64,000 bases of DNA from Celoporthe dispersa. Taxonomy: Eukaryota; Ascomycota; Sordariomycetes; Diaporthales; Cryphonectriaceae. Below, piece by piece: positions 11,368-22,220 of the stretch (its first letter is position 1; each line of letters begins with the position of its first letter). The notes under the pieces were generated by a model. It had not been told where the DNA came from. It worked only from the letters and a program-made list of their open reading frames with translations, and searched no databases. The position numbers and the translations under genes were made by a program. The DNA lies in assembly GCA_016584495.1 (NCBI GenBank), contig WAID01000004.1:3224001-3288000 (forward strand). Direction: 5' to 3'.

Positions 11368-13173
11368 ATGATTAGCCTTTCGCGCAGGCGACACGGGCTG
11401 TTCATCGGCGTCGCCCTGCTGGTCACCCTCTACCTGCTCTTCATCTGGAACGGCGGCGATGCCTCCTCCTCCTACCGCCCGGGCTGGTCCTACACGGCAT
11501 CACCCAAAGATGGGTGGCAGGTACCCGAGGACTACTTCTGGAAGACGGTCACCGTCCATTACCCGCCGGCCTCGATACGCCCCCTGCCCACAGCGCAGCC
11601 CGTGAGCTTCCCCAGGGTCCAGGCCACCAGGTTCCCCAAGGCGACCGCCCAGGAGCGGCAGGAGCACCGCCGGGCGGTGAAGGAGGTGTTTGCGAAATGC
11701 TGGGCCTCGTACAGGGCCAAGGCGTGGCTGGCGGACGAGCTTACGCCGGTGTCGGGGTACAGCCGTAACCCGTTTGGCGGGTGGGGCGCGACGCTGGTGG
11801 ACAGTCTGGACACGCTGTGGATCATGGGCATGAAGGAGGAGTTCGGCGAGGCGGCGGCGGCGGCGGCGTCGATTGACTTCACCACCAGCAAGCTCGACCA
11901 GATCAACACGTTCGAGACGACGATCCGGTACCTGGGCGGCTTCCTGGCGGCGTACGACCTGTCCGGGGATGTGAGGCTGCTGCGCAAGGCGGTCGAGGTC
12001 GGCGAGATGCTGTACAAGGCCTTCGACACGCCCAACCGCATGCCAATCACGCGGTGGTACGTGAACCGGGCCGCGCAGGGCGTGCGGCAGGTGGCGGACG
12101 AGCAGGTGCTGATCGCCGAGATCGGGAGCCTGACCATGGAGTTCACGCGGCTGTCGCTTCTCACGGGCGATGCCAGGTGGTTCGACGCCGTGCAGCGCAT
12201 CGCCGACCTCATGGCCGCGCAGCAGGACAGGACGGAGCTGGCGGGCCTGTGGCCCATGGTCGTCAACGCCAAGGAGAAGAAGTTTTCCGAGGGCTCGCAC
12301 TTTACGCTGGCCGCCATGGCCGACTCGACCTTTGAGTACCTCCCCAAGATGGCGGCGCTTCTGGGCGGCACCCTGCCCGCGTACCAGGCCATGTACGAGA
12401 AGGCCATGGACACGGCGACGCAGTACCTCTTGTTCCGGCCCATCACGCCCACCTCGGCCGACATCCTCATCGCAGGCACGGCGCACACGGAGACGCAGAA
12501 CCGCAAGACGGCGGTGACGGTCGACTACGAGGGCCAGCACCTGACGTGCTACGTGGGTGGCATGTACGCGCTGGGCGGGCGGCTGTTTGGGCGGGAGGCC
12601 GACATGGACGCGGCGGCGAAGCTGACCGAGGGCTGCGTGTGGACGTACGGCAGCACCAGGCACGGCGTTATGCCCGAGAAGTTCCGCATGGCGGCGTGTG
12701 CGGACAGGGACGAGTGCCCCTGGGACGAGCTGACGTGGAAGAAGCAGGTGGTCATGGACGCGGGCGAGACCATCACGCGCGACTTTGACAGGGACATCAG
12801 CAAGGCCGACAGCATCATCACCGACAAGAGACTTGCCAGGGGCTTCACGGCAGTCACCGACGCCCGCTACATCCTGCGACCCGAGGCGATCGAGAGCGTC
12901 TTTGTGCTGTACCGCGCGACGGGCCGCGAGGACCTGCTCGACGCCGCGTGGGCCATGTTCACCGCCATCAACAAGATCACATCCACTGACCTGGCCAACT
13001 CGGCCGTCAGCGACGTGACCACACCGGGAATGCCCAGCGCGAGCGACTCGATGGAGAGCTTCTGGATGGGAGAGACGCTCAAGTATTTCTACCTGATCTT
13101 TAGCGAGGAGAGCCTGCTCAGCCTGGACGACTGGGTGTTTAACACTGAGGCACACCCCTTTAAACGGCTGAAG

Positions 13174-13179
<6 letters not shown>
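11368..13179 (+). CDS. Class I alpha-1,2-mannosidase, GH47
   Basis: One exon encodes 603 residues. A short basic N-terminus is followed by one membrane segment (LFIGVALLVTLYLLFIW), making a type II membrane protein of the ER or Golgi with a lumenal catalytic domain. GH47 signatures include NPFGGWGATLVDSLDTLWIM, FETTIRYLGG, SDSMESFWMGETLKYFYL and the terminal FNTEAHPFKR. The Thr of NTEAHP (residue 593) is the known calcium ligand position. These enzymes trim mannose from N-glycans in glycoprotein maturation or ER quality control. The frame is intact. A GA-microsatellite starts directly at the stop codon. Confidence 0.93.
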
Positions 13180-13210
<31 letters not shown>

Positions 13211-13494
13211 GAGAGGAGAAGGAAGGGGGAAAAAGGAAAAAGGAAAAGAGGAGTTCTTGGTTCCTTATTATCATTTTTGTACGGACAGTCTTTTTGCACA
13301 TACATCTGACAATACCCATGAGCGTTATGTGATAGGATTGAGTTATTCACTTATTTCTTTTTTCTTTCTTATTTTTTTTTGTACAGAGAATGTGTCGGTC
13401 TGGCTTAATCAGAAGAAGCTGGGCAAGGAAAATAGCATCCTACACACAGCAGATACCAACACCCTTCCTGTTCCTCGTGCCCCCCCCCCCCCCT
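13180..13494. other. Convergent spacer with GA repeat and C tract
   Basis: The spacer lies between the convergent mannosidase and kinase genes. It starts with a (GA)n microsatellite to about 13204, followed by purine-rich GGAGA units, and ends with a run of about 14 C near 13480-13493. There is no gene. Confidence 0.6.
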
Positions 13495-14318
13495 TCACAG
13501 CTTTCCCTTCTGCCCCTTCTTCCTCTTCTCCTCCTCCACAAGCCTCCAGGCCAGCTCGCCGAGGTTCTTAAAGCTCCCCGCGTACCTGCCCGCGACCTCG
13601 CTCGTCGCCTGCCTCCTGGCCACCCTCGCCGCGATCCCCTGCAGGATCGCCGCAGCCCGCAGCATCCCAAACGCCACGCCCCAGCTCATCTCCGGGCGCG
13701 GGTCGTATCCCCCCGCGACGCCTCCACGTACCACCCCAGCAGCTCCTCGCTGGTCGGCAGGCCCGGTGTCGCACCGGGCAAGAAGTCAGCGCTGTTGGGG
13801 AAATAGGGGAACGAGAGGTCAGCGTTGGCCGGTGCGGCGGCAGCCGGGGCCATGAAGAAGGGGAAGGTGAGGTTGACGATGTCGGACAGGGGGTGGCCGA
13901 CGGTGCTCATCTCCCAGTCCAGCACGCCGATGACGCGGGGCTCCGTGGGGTGGAACATGAGGTTGTCGATCTTGAAGTCGCCGTGGACGATGGCGGCGCG
14001 GTCCTCGGGCTGGCGGGACCGGTCGGCGAAGAAGCGCGTCAGGCCGGCGTCAAAGTTGGGGTGGATGGGGCCTACGGGCTGGTGGGTGTCGACGTCCTGG
14101 GCGGCGGCCTGGGCGGTGCAGATCTGGCGCCAGGTGGCGAGCTGGCGGGCGTAGAAGCCGGTGGGCTTGCCGTAGGTGGTCAGGTTCAGGGCTGGGTCGG
14201 TGAAGTCCACGGCGTGGAGCCTGGCCAGGGTGGTTATGGCGGAGTGCCAGAGGGCGCGGCGCTCCTGGGGGCTTACGGCTGGGTGATCGAGGCGGGTCAG
14301 CTGGGGCGCGACGGGGCG

Positions 14319-14355
<37 letters not shown>

Positions 14356-14763
14356 TATATGTACGTACATGGCATCGTGGCGTCCTCGAAGATCCTCCCC
14401 TGGAGATACTCCATGATGTAAAACGGCGTGCCGATCACGGACGCATCCTCGCAGAGACAGTACGTCCTGGGAACAGGCACGTCGGTGGCATTGAGGGCCT
14501 TGATGATGCGGTACTCGCGCTCGACCTTGTGTGCCGTCTGCGACAGGAGCTGGCCGGGTGGCTTCTTGCGCAGCACGTAGCCCCTGCCGGAGGAGGAGGG
14601 GAGCGGGGAGCTTCCGCCTCTGGAGGTCAGGGAGGTATGTTGGGTTCGACTGGCCGTACCCGAACTGCTTGATGTCGAGCGGCACCTCGATCTCTGGGAC
14701 GTTCTTTTTTAGATATTCCTCCAGGGACTTGAGGTCGATGGGCTGGCGGACGCGGCCAGCCAT
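13495..14763 (-). CDS. APH-type kinase, homologous to the kinase half of ACAD10/11 (two frameshifts)
   Basis: The start is at 14763 (MAGRVRQPIDLKSLEEYL). The family motifs FGYGQSNPTY, LRKKPPGQLLSQTAHKVERE, DVPVPRTYCLCEDASVIGTP, VHGDFKIDNLMFHP (catalytic loop) and GVLDWEMSTVGHPLSD (metal-binding Asp) are all present. An intron at 14279-14368 (GTACGT...CACCCAG) holds a long GA/CT microsatellite. Two one-base frameshifts break the reading: an extra base near 14631-14637, between NPTY and LRKKPPG, and a missing base in the C6 tract 13709-13714, before YDPRPEMSWGVAFGML. With both corrected the protein has 392 residues, typical for the family. These phosphotransferases act on small hydroxy metabolites. 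The acyl-CoA dehydrogenase at 17898 is the likely partner. Confidence 0.8.
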
Positions 14764-15568
14764 GATGGTGTGTGTATGTGTGAATTGACGAGTCAGGGAT
14801 CAAGAGTGAGATGTATATGAGCCTGACAGGTTGAGATCTGTGGCCCTGGCGTGCTTGAGGATGCGAGGCATGAAGTCGTCTGGGAGGTTGTTAGCTGTTG
14901 TCGTTGTAGTCGTCGTCGTCGTCGTCGTCAAAGTGAAGCATGAGTGAGGTCGATGGGAGTTGGAGAGTGGCTCGGATGAATTGTGCCTCGGCTCATGGTA
15001 AACCCTGGTCCCTACAGTAGCCAGTTCTCCATAGAGGGCCGCGGCATCGGGGGGCGTCTTGGAGGATCCGTAGCGGGAATACAGACGCCAAGTCTCATCC
15101 CCACGGGGTCGTTGTTGCTGTAAAAAGTGTGGGGCAAAGACGACTTTGGAGCGTATCATAATTTATTTATTACACCTTAACTGTTGACTATTGGTCTCGT
15201 GGGTCAAGAGGGTGCTGAAGGTGGCCTTTCCCGGCGGTCAACCGTGGACAAGCCCAAGACCGGCGCTCTATCCATCCATAAAGGATAATGATCCTCTGCG
15301 AGGCCCATGAGCATGGTACATCCTGGCTGTGTCACGGCTGGAGGGCATCATCATTCTCAAATATTCTGTCGCATTCCTGCTCGAGCGTGTTCCATATGTT
15401 TACTGACAGCCATTTAATCTCCGTGCTGCCGCCTTATTCAACACCGATAATGGTTCCCATGCCCGCCTTGTTCCACACTGTTTTCATCTCCGACCCTCTT
15501 CACATCTTTATCTGACGATCTTCCAGATAGCGAGGCTAGGTAACGACAAGAGTATCTGGCTGGGTAGA
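14764..15568. other. Region upstream of the kinase gene
   Basis: About 800 bp of promoter and 5' flank. A GTC/GTT-type trinucleotide tract lies at about 14894-14930. A 119-codon minus-strand frame (14800-15159) runs through this tract and looks like chance. There is no recognisable gene. Confidence 0.45.
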
Positions 15569-15814
15569 TTAGCGACATGGAGGAGAAGAGGGACAAGTAC
15601 GTGTGCATACCAAGGGGCCTAGGAGGTACACGAGCTTGGCTCTTGGTCTCGTAGCCGTGGAAGGGCGAGTGCGATAGCGGAGGCGAGGGTGGGCGAGGGT
15701 GGGCGACTGGCAGGGTCCATTTGGTTGGATAGTGGGTTAGCAACATGTAGAGAGGGAGAGGACAAGTATATGCATATACCGAGATACCTAGGAGGTATTC
15801 GAGCTTGGCTCTTG
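15569..15814. repeat. Imperfect direct repeat, two copies of about 77 bp
   Basis: Copy A is at about 15569-15645 and copy B at about 15737-15814, with starts about 168 bp apart. Both share the order TTAGC.ACATG, GGACAAGTA, GCATA, CCTAGGAGGTA and CGAGCTTGGCTCTTG. The copies differ at several positions. Each copy on the minus strand has a branch-like GCTAAC/GCTAAT and a CCTAGGTA/CCTAGGCC string. Confidence 0.7.
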
Positions 15815-16348
15815 ATCGCCGAGGCTGCTCGTGCAGGGGCCGCGGGCACGGGCGAGGGCGACCTCGCGGCCGCCGGTAAACCACACAGTCAGTGCGATCG
15901 CCGCCATGCCGCCACCCATCGCCGCCATGCCGATGCCCACGCCCATCATCATGCGCGTACGGTGCTGGTGCTTTTGCGCCATCAGGCGCTCGATTGCAGC
16001 GATTGTTTGAGCATCAGGATGGTGCATATATGCCCAATCGCGGCCCATGCGGACATGACTTCCCGTATAGCCACGGAGACGCGCCTGGTGGGCTGCCTCC
16101 AACTCCTCCTAGAAGCTGGTAGGCTTTGCACGAGACAATATCTCTGTGGCTGCTTTGGCAATGGTATCCATCATTGAGCGTTTCCCGGGATGGACGTGCA
16201 GGGTGAGATGAAGGTGCTCGTGTTTGTTTGTGCCGGAGGCAGCTGCAGAGCGTTGGTCGGCGTGTTGGTCGGTATGAAAGCTGGCGATAGTGTTGACTGT
16301 AGAACGGTTGTGGCTGCTGATGGCAGCGGGGCTGAGTAGGGGAGACAT
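15788..16348 (-). pseudogene. Small membrane-type protein interrupted by an in-frame TAG
   Basis: From the ATG at 16348 a coding-like frame (MSPLLSPAAISSHNRSTVNT, HLTLHVHPGKRSMMDTIAKA) runs 79 codons to a TAG at 16109-16111. The same frame then continues without a break through EELEAAHQARLRGYTGSHV and a hydrophobic segment (MMMGVGIGMAAMGGGMAAIA) to a stop at 15788. No intron donor lies just upstream that would remove the TAG. The stop could be a CAG-to-TAG change. I do not recognise the family. It lies between the kinase and dehydrogenase genes. It may be a nonsense-broken gene, a sequencing error or a read-through product. Confidence 0.4.
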
Positions 16349-17897
16349 GTTGACCGAGTGGCAGGTGACCTTGCAATCTTGTGAACGTAATCTTGGGCGC
16401 CCACAATGAAAATATCGCGATCTTGGGTTGGGTGGAGCAGATGAGATTATGGGTGCTTGGTTGGCTGGGTGGTTTGGTTGACGACGCGTGGTGTTTTGTC
16501 GTTTATTTTATAGTAATTAGCCAGGAACTGCTGCAAATGGCCACTACTACAATCACGTGCTCTGCAGCCACGTGCCTTGGGGGCCTGTCCTTGAAATAAG
16601 CTATCTGAGTCACTATGTATAAAGCAATGCCCTGTGTGCTAGAGGCAGGTGCTTCAGGTAAAATATAGTGCTATTTTTAGAAGTGAAAAGGATATATGCT
16701 GCCTGGAAGAAGCAATCTGCAGGGTCTACAGTGCTTGCAGGGAAGGTTTTCAGAGTTAGCTCGCATTATTGGAATACTTTTCATTATCAGCAAAACATCT
16801 TCTGTCCCCTTCATAATTTCTGTCTTTCTCTTCTTCTTCTTCTCTTCTTTTCTGCTGCACCAGCTATTTTGCATTGACTTTCTCTTCATGATCAGTCACC
16901 CTTTAAATGCACAAAGCCTAAAGTCCACCAAGCTTTAGACCTATCCGCCGATCCATCTACCCCCTGCTTGTCATCTTCACAGGCCTATGATGATGACCCT
17001 TCCCACAGGACAAGCTGGACAAGTTATACATCGCTGTTGTTGACTGTTCACCGGCCTGCACCTTCTTGAAATATTTGAGTGCTGAAAAGAACATCTCAAA
17101 ATACCCATGCCTTCACCTCCACCTTCTGTTCTCATGAGACAGGAAGGAGTGTATCTCTTGGCCTACCAGGACTTCTCGCAGGACCGCTCATCAGTATCGT
17201 CTTTAGACACTATACGCCCGAGTATCCGTTCTCGAACCTGGATTGAAGAGACTCATATAAGATACGCCTGGTCCCTGACCGTTATGATTCTTCTAGGCTA
17301 TATTGTCATGTATACCACGTTGGGTGTAACTCCCCTCCGACAGAGCCTGGCTCTTCCAGAAAATCATTACCAGCCGCGCCGTCCCTGCCTCGCTATAATC
17401 AACACTCAGCACCGATCCATATTCCCCAAAGGGTATCACAGGTAGATATGAGATACGTCGGGCCAGACACATGCAGGGAGAGGCAGCATTTGCTTTGTTC
17501 GGTGTGAGCTTCTTATGTTCTATAACTATCTGATGAGCTGATAATTTTTTACTTACTTGTACCCTTTTCTTCATCGAATCGAGCGCTTAGATATAGGGAA
17601 CTACTTCAGTGATCACACAGCACCCTACCGCGGTCTCGCTCATCTTGGTCGTGCATATCAACTCCAATCCTCCCATGCTATAAATAGCCGCGGCAGTAGT
17701 AACAATTTGGGGCCTGCCTTGCGAGCCGAGGTCTGCAGACGACTCCCCCGCCAACAACGTCGCATAGGGATTCAAAACGGAGAAAACAGACACCACTTCA
17801 TACTTTCCGGTCCTACTTGGGCTCTGGAATCTTGCAACATAAAACAAGACTTGCCTAATGAGATCGCAGGTCTCCATCCTCTGTCTCCGCCGCCGTC
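16349..17897. other. Intergenic region upstream of the acyl-CoA dehydrogenase
   Basis: About 1.5 kb, AT-richer than the genes. A 112-codon frame at 17107-17445 has one hydrophobic stretch but no family resemblance, so I leave it out. A pyrimidine tract at 16818-16858 is notable. Confidence 0.45.
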
Positions 17898-19313
17898 ATG
17901 AACTTCAACCTCCCAGGCGAGCTCCAGGAGTACATCTCCCAGCTGGACAACTTCATTAACGACAAGATTCTGCCCCTCCAGCACAAGGATGACAACAACC
18001 GCTTCTTCGACCACCGTCGTGAGCCCTCACGCACCCAGTGGGATAACCAAGGCTTACCTACCCCCGGGTGGGAAGCCCTCCTCACTCAGGCCCGCACCCT
18101 CGCCGACAGAGCAGGCTTCTACCGCTTCCCTCTCCCCAGGCAGTTCGGCGGACAGGGTCACGCAGATACCAACCTCTGGATGTGCGCCCTGCGCCTGCAC
18201 ATGGCCTCGCACCCGGTCTACGGCGGCGGCCTGAGCCTCGCCAACGATCTTCAGAACGAGCACAGCGTCGTGGGCAATTTTCCAGACTTTCTGATGCTGT
18301 ACCACTGGGGCACCGAGCGCCAGAAGGCCGACCTCATTCCTGCTCGGCTGCGGGGTGAGTTTCGGATGACATTTGGTCTGACTGAGATGCACCATGGTAG
18401 CGACGCGACGCACATGGACACGCGTGCCGTGCGGTGTCGGCTGTCTGACGAGGACGGCGACGCAGCGATGGGCTGGAGCATCTCGGGCAACAAGAAGTGG
18501 CAGACGGGGGCCCACAACGCCACGCACATGCTCATCTTTGCGCGCACATCGTCACGGTCCGAAGGTGAGGGCATCACGGCCTTCATCGTGCCGAAAGACA
18601 CACCAGGCGTGACCGTCGCCTCATACGAGTACACGCTCAACATGCCGACAGACCACGCCACAGTGCTCCTGGAAGGCGTGCGTGTGCCCGAGAGTGCAGT
18701 CCTGGGCCAGGTGGGAAGAGGTCTTGCCATCGCGCAGACGTTTACGCAGGAGAACCGCATCCGCCAGGCTGCCAGCTCGTGCGGTGCGGCGCAGTTCTGC
18801 ATCAGGAGGAGTGTGGAGTATGCGCGCAAGAGGGTAGTCTTTGGAAAGCCTCTGGCCGTCAACCAGGCGATCCAGTGGCCCCTGGTCGAGCTGGCAACGC
18901 AGGCGGAGATGCTACGGCTGTTGATCCTCCGGACGGCCACGGAGATGGACGAGATCCAGAAGCGTCACGCATCCGATGAAGGAAACGGAGGAGGTAGGAC
19001 CAGAGGAGGGAGCGATAACATCCCGCCTTGGGTGGCAATAGAAGAAGAGCTGGGCCACAAGATCAGCATGTGCAACTTCTGGGCCAACAGGCTTGCCACC
19101 GAGGCGGCGGACAATGCGATCCAGGTCCACGGCGGGGACGGATACAGCAGACATCAGCCGTTTGAGCACATCTGGCGACACTTTAGGAGGTATCGGATTA
19201 CTGAAGGAAGCGAGGAGGTGCAGAAGCGTAGAGTTGCTGGGCACCTGTTTGGCTTTAAGAAGGGCGGCGGAGCGACACGGAGACCAGCTGGTAATACTAC
19301 AGCAAAGTTATGA
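17898..19313 (+). CDS. Acyl-CoA dehydrogenase, ACAD10/11-type
   Basis: A single intact exon encodes 471 residues. The N-terminal helical domain (MNFNLPGELQEYISQLDNFI) is followed by the FAD-binding middle domain (FGLTEMHHGSDATHMDTRA, ISGNKKWQTGAHNATHMLIF) and a C-terminal helical domain (QVHGGDGYSRHQPFEHIWRH, RYRITEGSEEVQKRRVAG). Acyl-CoA dehydrogenases oxidise acyl-CoA thioesters with FAD, in peroxisomes or mitochondria. The MTFGLTEMHHGSD and GHKISMCNFWANR style is that of the fungal relatives of ACAD10/11. No clear targeting signal is seen. The gene is divergent from the APH-type kinase at 13495-14763. Animal ACAD10/11 carry both domains in one chain. It ends only 63 bp from the convergent gene at 19377. 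Confidence 0.9.
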   Translation: MNFNLPGELQEYISQLDNFINDKILPLQHKDDNNRFFDHRREPSRTQWDNQGLPTPGWEALLTQARTLADRAGFYRFPLPRQFGGQGHADTNLWMCALRLHMASHPVYGGGLSLANDLQNEHSVVGNFPDFLMLYHWGTERQKADLIPARLRGEFRMTFGLTEMHHGSDATHMDTRAVRCRLSDEDGDAAMGWSISGNKKWQTGAHNATHMLIFARTSSRSEGEGITAFIVPKDTPGVTVASYEYTLNMPTDHATVLLEGVRVPESAVLGQVGRGLAIAQTFTQENRIRQAASSCGAAQFCIRRSVEYARKRVVFGKPLAVNQAIQWPLVELATQAEMLRLLILRTATEMDEIQKRHASDEGNGGGRTRGGSDNIPPWVAIEEELGHKISMCNFWANRLATEAADNAIQVHGGDGYSRHQPFEHIWRHFRRYRITEGSEEVQKRRVAGHLFGFKKGGGATRRPAGNTTAKL

Positions 19314-19376
19314 TCAACTATTAGGGTCAGTTTCTCCCACCAGCGTTCAATCATATATTCACCAACTATTAACTGT

Positions 19377-21015
19377 TTACAGACAACAGGCATGCTTCTC
19401 CGCCGTGGTGTCGCCATAAGTATCGTGTTTCGGGAACAGATGCGTCCTCGCACCCCCGTCGTCCCACACCTCAAAGCTGCTCCCTCGATACCTCGCCGTG
19501 GGATCTCGCATATTGGCGGCCGTGTAGCTAAAGGCACTACCCATACTCCCGAGGAAAAAGTAGCTCCTGACCAGCATCCCCAAGTCGACAATCGCCTCAA
19601 AGTCGAAAGGGAGCCCTGCTATCGTCGCGAGCGTCTCCTCCGTCTCCATGGCCTCAGCCAGCGCATACTTGGACGTCACGTTCCAGCCATTCGCCCTGCC
19701 GTCCTCCACAAAAGCCTGCGTAGTTCCCTTGTCGCCAGATGCCAGGTACACAGCTGGCCTCCTGTCACCACCATACGCAGCCATCTCGGGCATGTGCCTG
19801 TACATTTTCCAAGCGCGGTCCAGGGCGTCCAGGTTCAGGGCGATCTGCTCCTCGGAGCCCTCCCACATGTTGTCGCTCTCGCCTGGAAAGTGTACCGCGA
19901 AGAAGGGCTCGCCTCCGATCTGGCTGAGCAGTAGATCAACGACTGCTCGTGGCTGCTCGAGGAACCGCAGGGCCTTGCCCAGATCGTCCCAGAGGTGCCT
20001 GTCGTGGCCTGTCGGGTCGTTGGCGACGTTGAAGAGCTCCAAGCCGGCGCGCATGCCGATGACTGTGACGGTGGCGGAAGGCTCCTTATCTGCCTCGCCT
20101 TGCTGCTGGACATGTTCCTGGTTTATCTTGTTTTGGTCCTCGACAAGATTCTTCCTTCTCCCACCACCGCCGACGTCACCACTCCTGTGCTTCTTTTCCT
20201 TCAACCGCGCGAGATTCTCATCAAAGAAGGCCCGGAAGGGCTTGCCAGCCCAAAAAGAACCATCCCTCTCCTTAAAGAAACGCGCGGAGTGAATATTCAT
20301 AAACCATCTATTCTCGATCCGCATCAAGGAGCCACCGTCGCCACCCCGCAAGTCCTCCTGCGTGATCACCTCTAGCCGCGGACAAGCCTGTCTCATCGAA
20401 GAGACCAAAATCTCCTGGTCAAACCACTCCCCAAACCGCCTCTCCGTAGCCGGATTGGCCTGGTTGTACGCCACCAGGTCGCCCTCGTCCCGCAGCGGGA
20501 TGCTGGGGAGAACCACGCCGGTGCCGGCATTGATGGCCATCTGGAAGCAGGATTTGACCTGGGAGATGACGTTTGCGAGGCCGAGGTAGATGATCTCGCA
20601 CTCGAGATAGATGGTCTCTTGCTGTTCGTCGTCGTCGTCGTCCCTCCATGCCGTCCGGTCGCACTCTGTTTTTAGGGCTGAGAAGTGGTATGTGTGGCTC
20701 TCGCCTGGGGAGAAGGCTTGGTTGAAGGATATGTCTGCTGGGGACATGATCGTGTCGCCCCCTTTTGTTGATGAGGAGGAGAAGGAGGAGGAGGAAGATG
20801 ACTGTGGGTGTGGGTGCACGTCCGTCTGCCCATAGCTGCCTAGAGTCTCGGCGATCATCAGGGGGGAGAGGGCCATCGGCGCCGCTGTTGGTGTCGTAGT
20901 AGTAAGAGGGGAATGGGATTCCTATGCGCCAGGGCACCAGACAGAGGCAGACGAGGGCGGCGAGGGCGAGGATGACATTTCTAGGTGTTATGGGAGTCAT
21001 CATGTCATGATGCAT
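19377..21015 (-). CDS. O-fucosyltransferase-like type II membrane protein (one-base frameshift)
   Basis: The N-terminus from 21015 is MHHDMMTPITPRNVILALAA, running into one hydrophobic anchor (residues about 12-30) and a Ser-rich linker. The lumenal domain has NAGTGVVLPSIPLR, an EPFFAVHFPGESDNMW strand and the C-terminal AIVDLGMLVRSYFFLGSMGS and GSAFSYTAANMRD region. These resemble the N- and C-terminal motifs of the fungal O-fucosyltransferase-like family (GDP-fucose binding, Golgi). The anchor and the catalytic part are in different frames. They join if the G6 tract 20861-20866 (C6 on the coding strand) loses one base, giving 545 residues. The family assignment is from motif style, not proven; another glycosyltransferase family is possible. 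It is convergent with the acyl-CoA dehydrogenase. Confidence 0.6.
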
Positions 21016-22220
21016 AAGGGGTCGCGGTGACCACCTCTGTTTCTCTCGCCCTGTCTCTCTCTCTTTTTATGTGTGTGTGTGCTTGAGTGAGAATCCAAGA
21101 GAAGAGTGGAGGAACTATAACCGTCATCTGGTTGTGTTCACGTGGCCAAGTATGGAGGAGATACTTTTTGTTGCCTGTCAAGATTCATTCTCCCTTGCTT
21201 GGCCTGGCGGTGTTAATATTCTCCCTAATAATTTTCCCACCTCCTGCGCGAGAGATTGCCGGCTTCAGCTGGATGTCTCACTCGCTAGCAAGTAAAATAA
21301 TTATGCCGCCCTAGAGCCGTCGAGAAATCCGCACGCGGAATGGCCATGGTCAAGTCTATATTAGCCCCAAAACACTCTTTCCCGAGCTGTACGGAGAACC
21401 TGAAAAATTGAACCACTTCATACAAAATAATATCATGAGTCGTCCCCCTGTTGGCTTGCGATTGGTAGAAGAAGATACTCTCAAGAGCTGCTCGCTCATG
21501 CCACTGGTCGTCATAAATATTATCGATCTTAGATCATGACATCTTTCAGGGGTTCACAACTCCAAAGCATTGAGTACCTGAGTAGTTATGCACATCTCAC
21601 ATTGTATACTGCATCCCAATAAGCTTAAAATTAAGCAGCTGTTCAGGAAACCCTGCCCCCATGGAAAGTAGTACCCAGCCATTGGCCGAGGGGGCCGTTC
21701 GAACATTCTTGCAGGATGCAGTTGCGGCGTCAGCTTTGGGAACCAAGAACACCAACAGACCAGGGTCCGTAACTCGACCCCCCAAGCCACATGGTCGCAT
21801 GTCAGGCCCCGTATGCCAAAATAAGCCCTTCCCCCCTCTCTGCCTGTTTCCAAATCGTTAGCCGCAGTAAGAAAACCTGAGCGGCCCCCTTCCTATTCGG
21901 AAGAGAACCGATGACCGGACGCAAGAAAGAGTGCCAAGCTGAGAGAGGGTGTGTGTAAGCGCTTCGCTTCTCACTCTGACCTCATCTCACCCTCACTCGC
22001 TTTTGGCACCTGCGTGACACTTGACTGTGGCTGTGTGGTGGTGAAATGTGTGCTGCATTGCCGCCTCACTCTGGTCTCGCTGGCCTCCAGGACTGCCGAT
22101 TTTTCTCTCTTCTTCCTCCTCTTTCCTCTCTACAAACACCTTCACCCGAGACAGGAGCCTACTTTGCCTTATGGACTCTGTCTGCCAACCTTGATTTAAC
22201 TATCTCACCTGGCCTGCAGC
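21016..22220. other. Divergent promoter region
   Basis: About 1.2 kb between the fucosyltransferase-like gene and the GH76 gene. There is a short CT-rich and GT-rich tract at about 21040-21085, and pyrimidine-rich DNA from 22090 to 22210 that fits the 5' UTR of the GH76 gene. There is no gene. Confidence 0.45.

Noticed and set aside
11500..13350. 616-codon minus-strand frame opposite GH47
   Set aside because: Arg/His/Val-rich shadow of a GC-rich gene with strong codon bias; the plus strand carries all GH47 motifs.
13893..14672. 259-codon plus-strand frame opposite the APH kinase
   Set aside because: Gly/Val-rich antisense shadow.
14800..15159. 119-codon minus-strand frame with a poly-Thr run
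   Set aside because: Caused by the trinucleotide repeat in the kinase promoter or 5' UTR.
17107..17445. 112-codon frame with one hydrophobic stretch upstream of the acyl-CoA dehydrogenase
   Set aside because: No family resemblance, in promoter position and without splice or start context.
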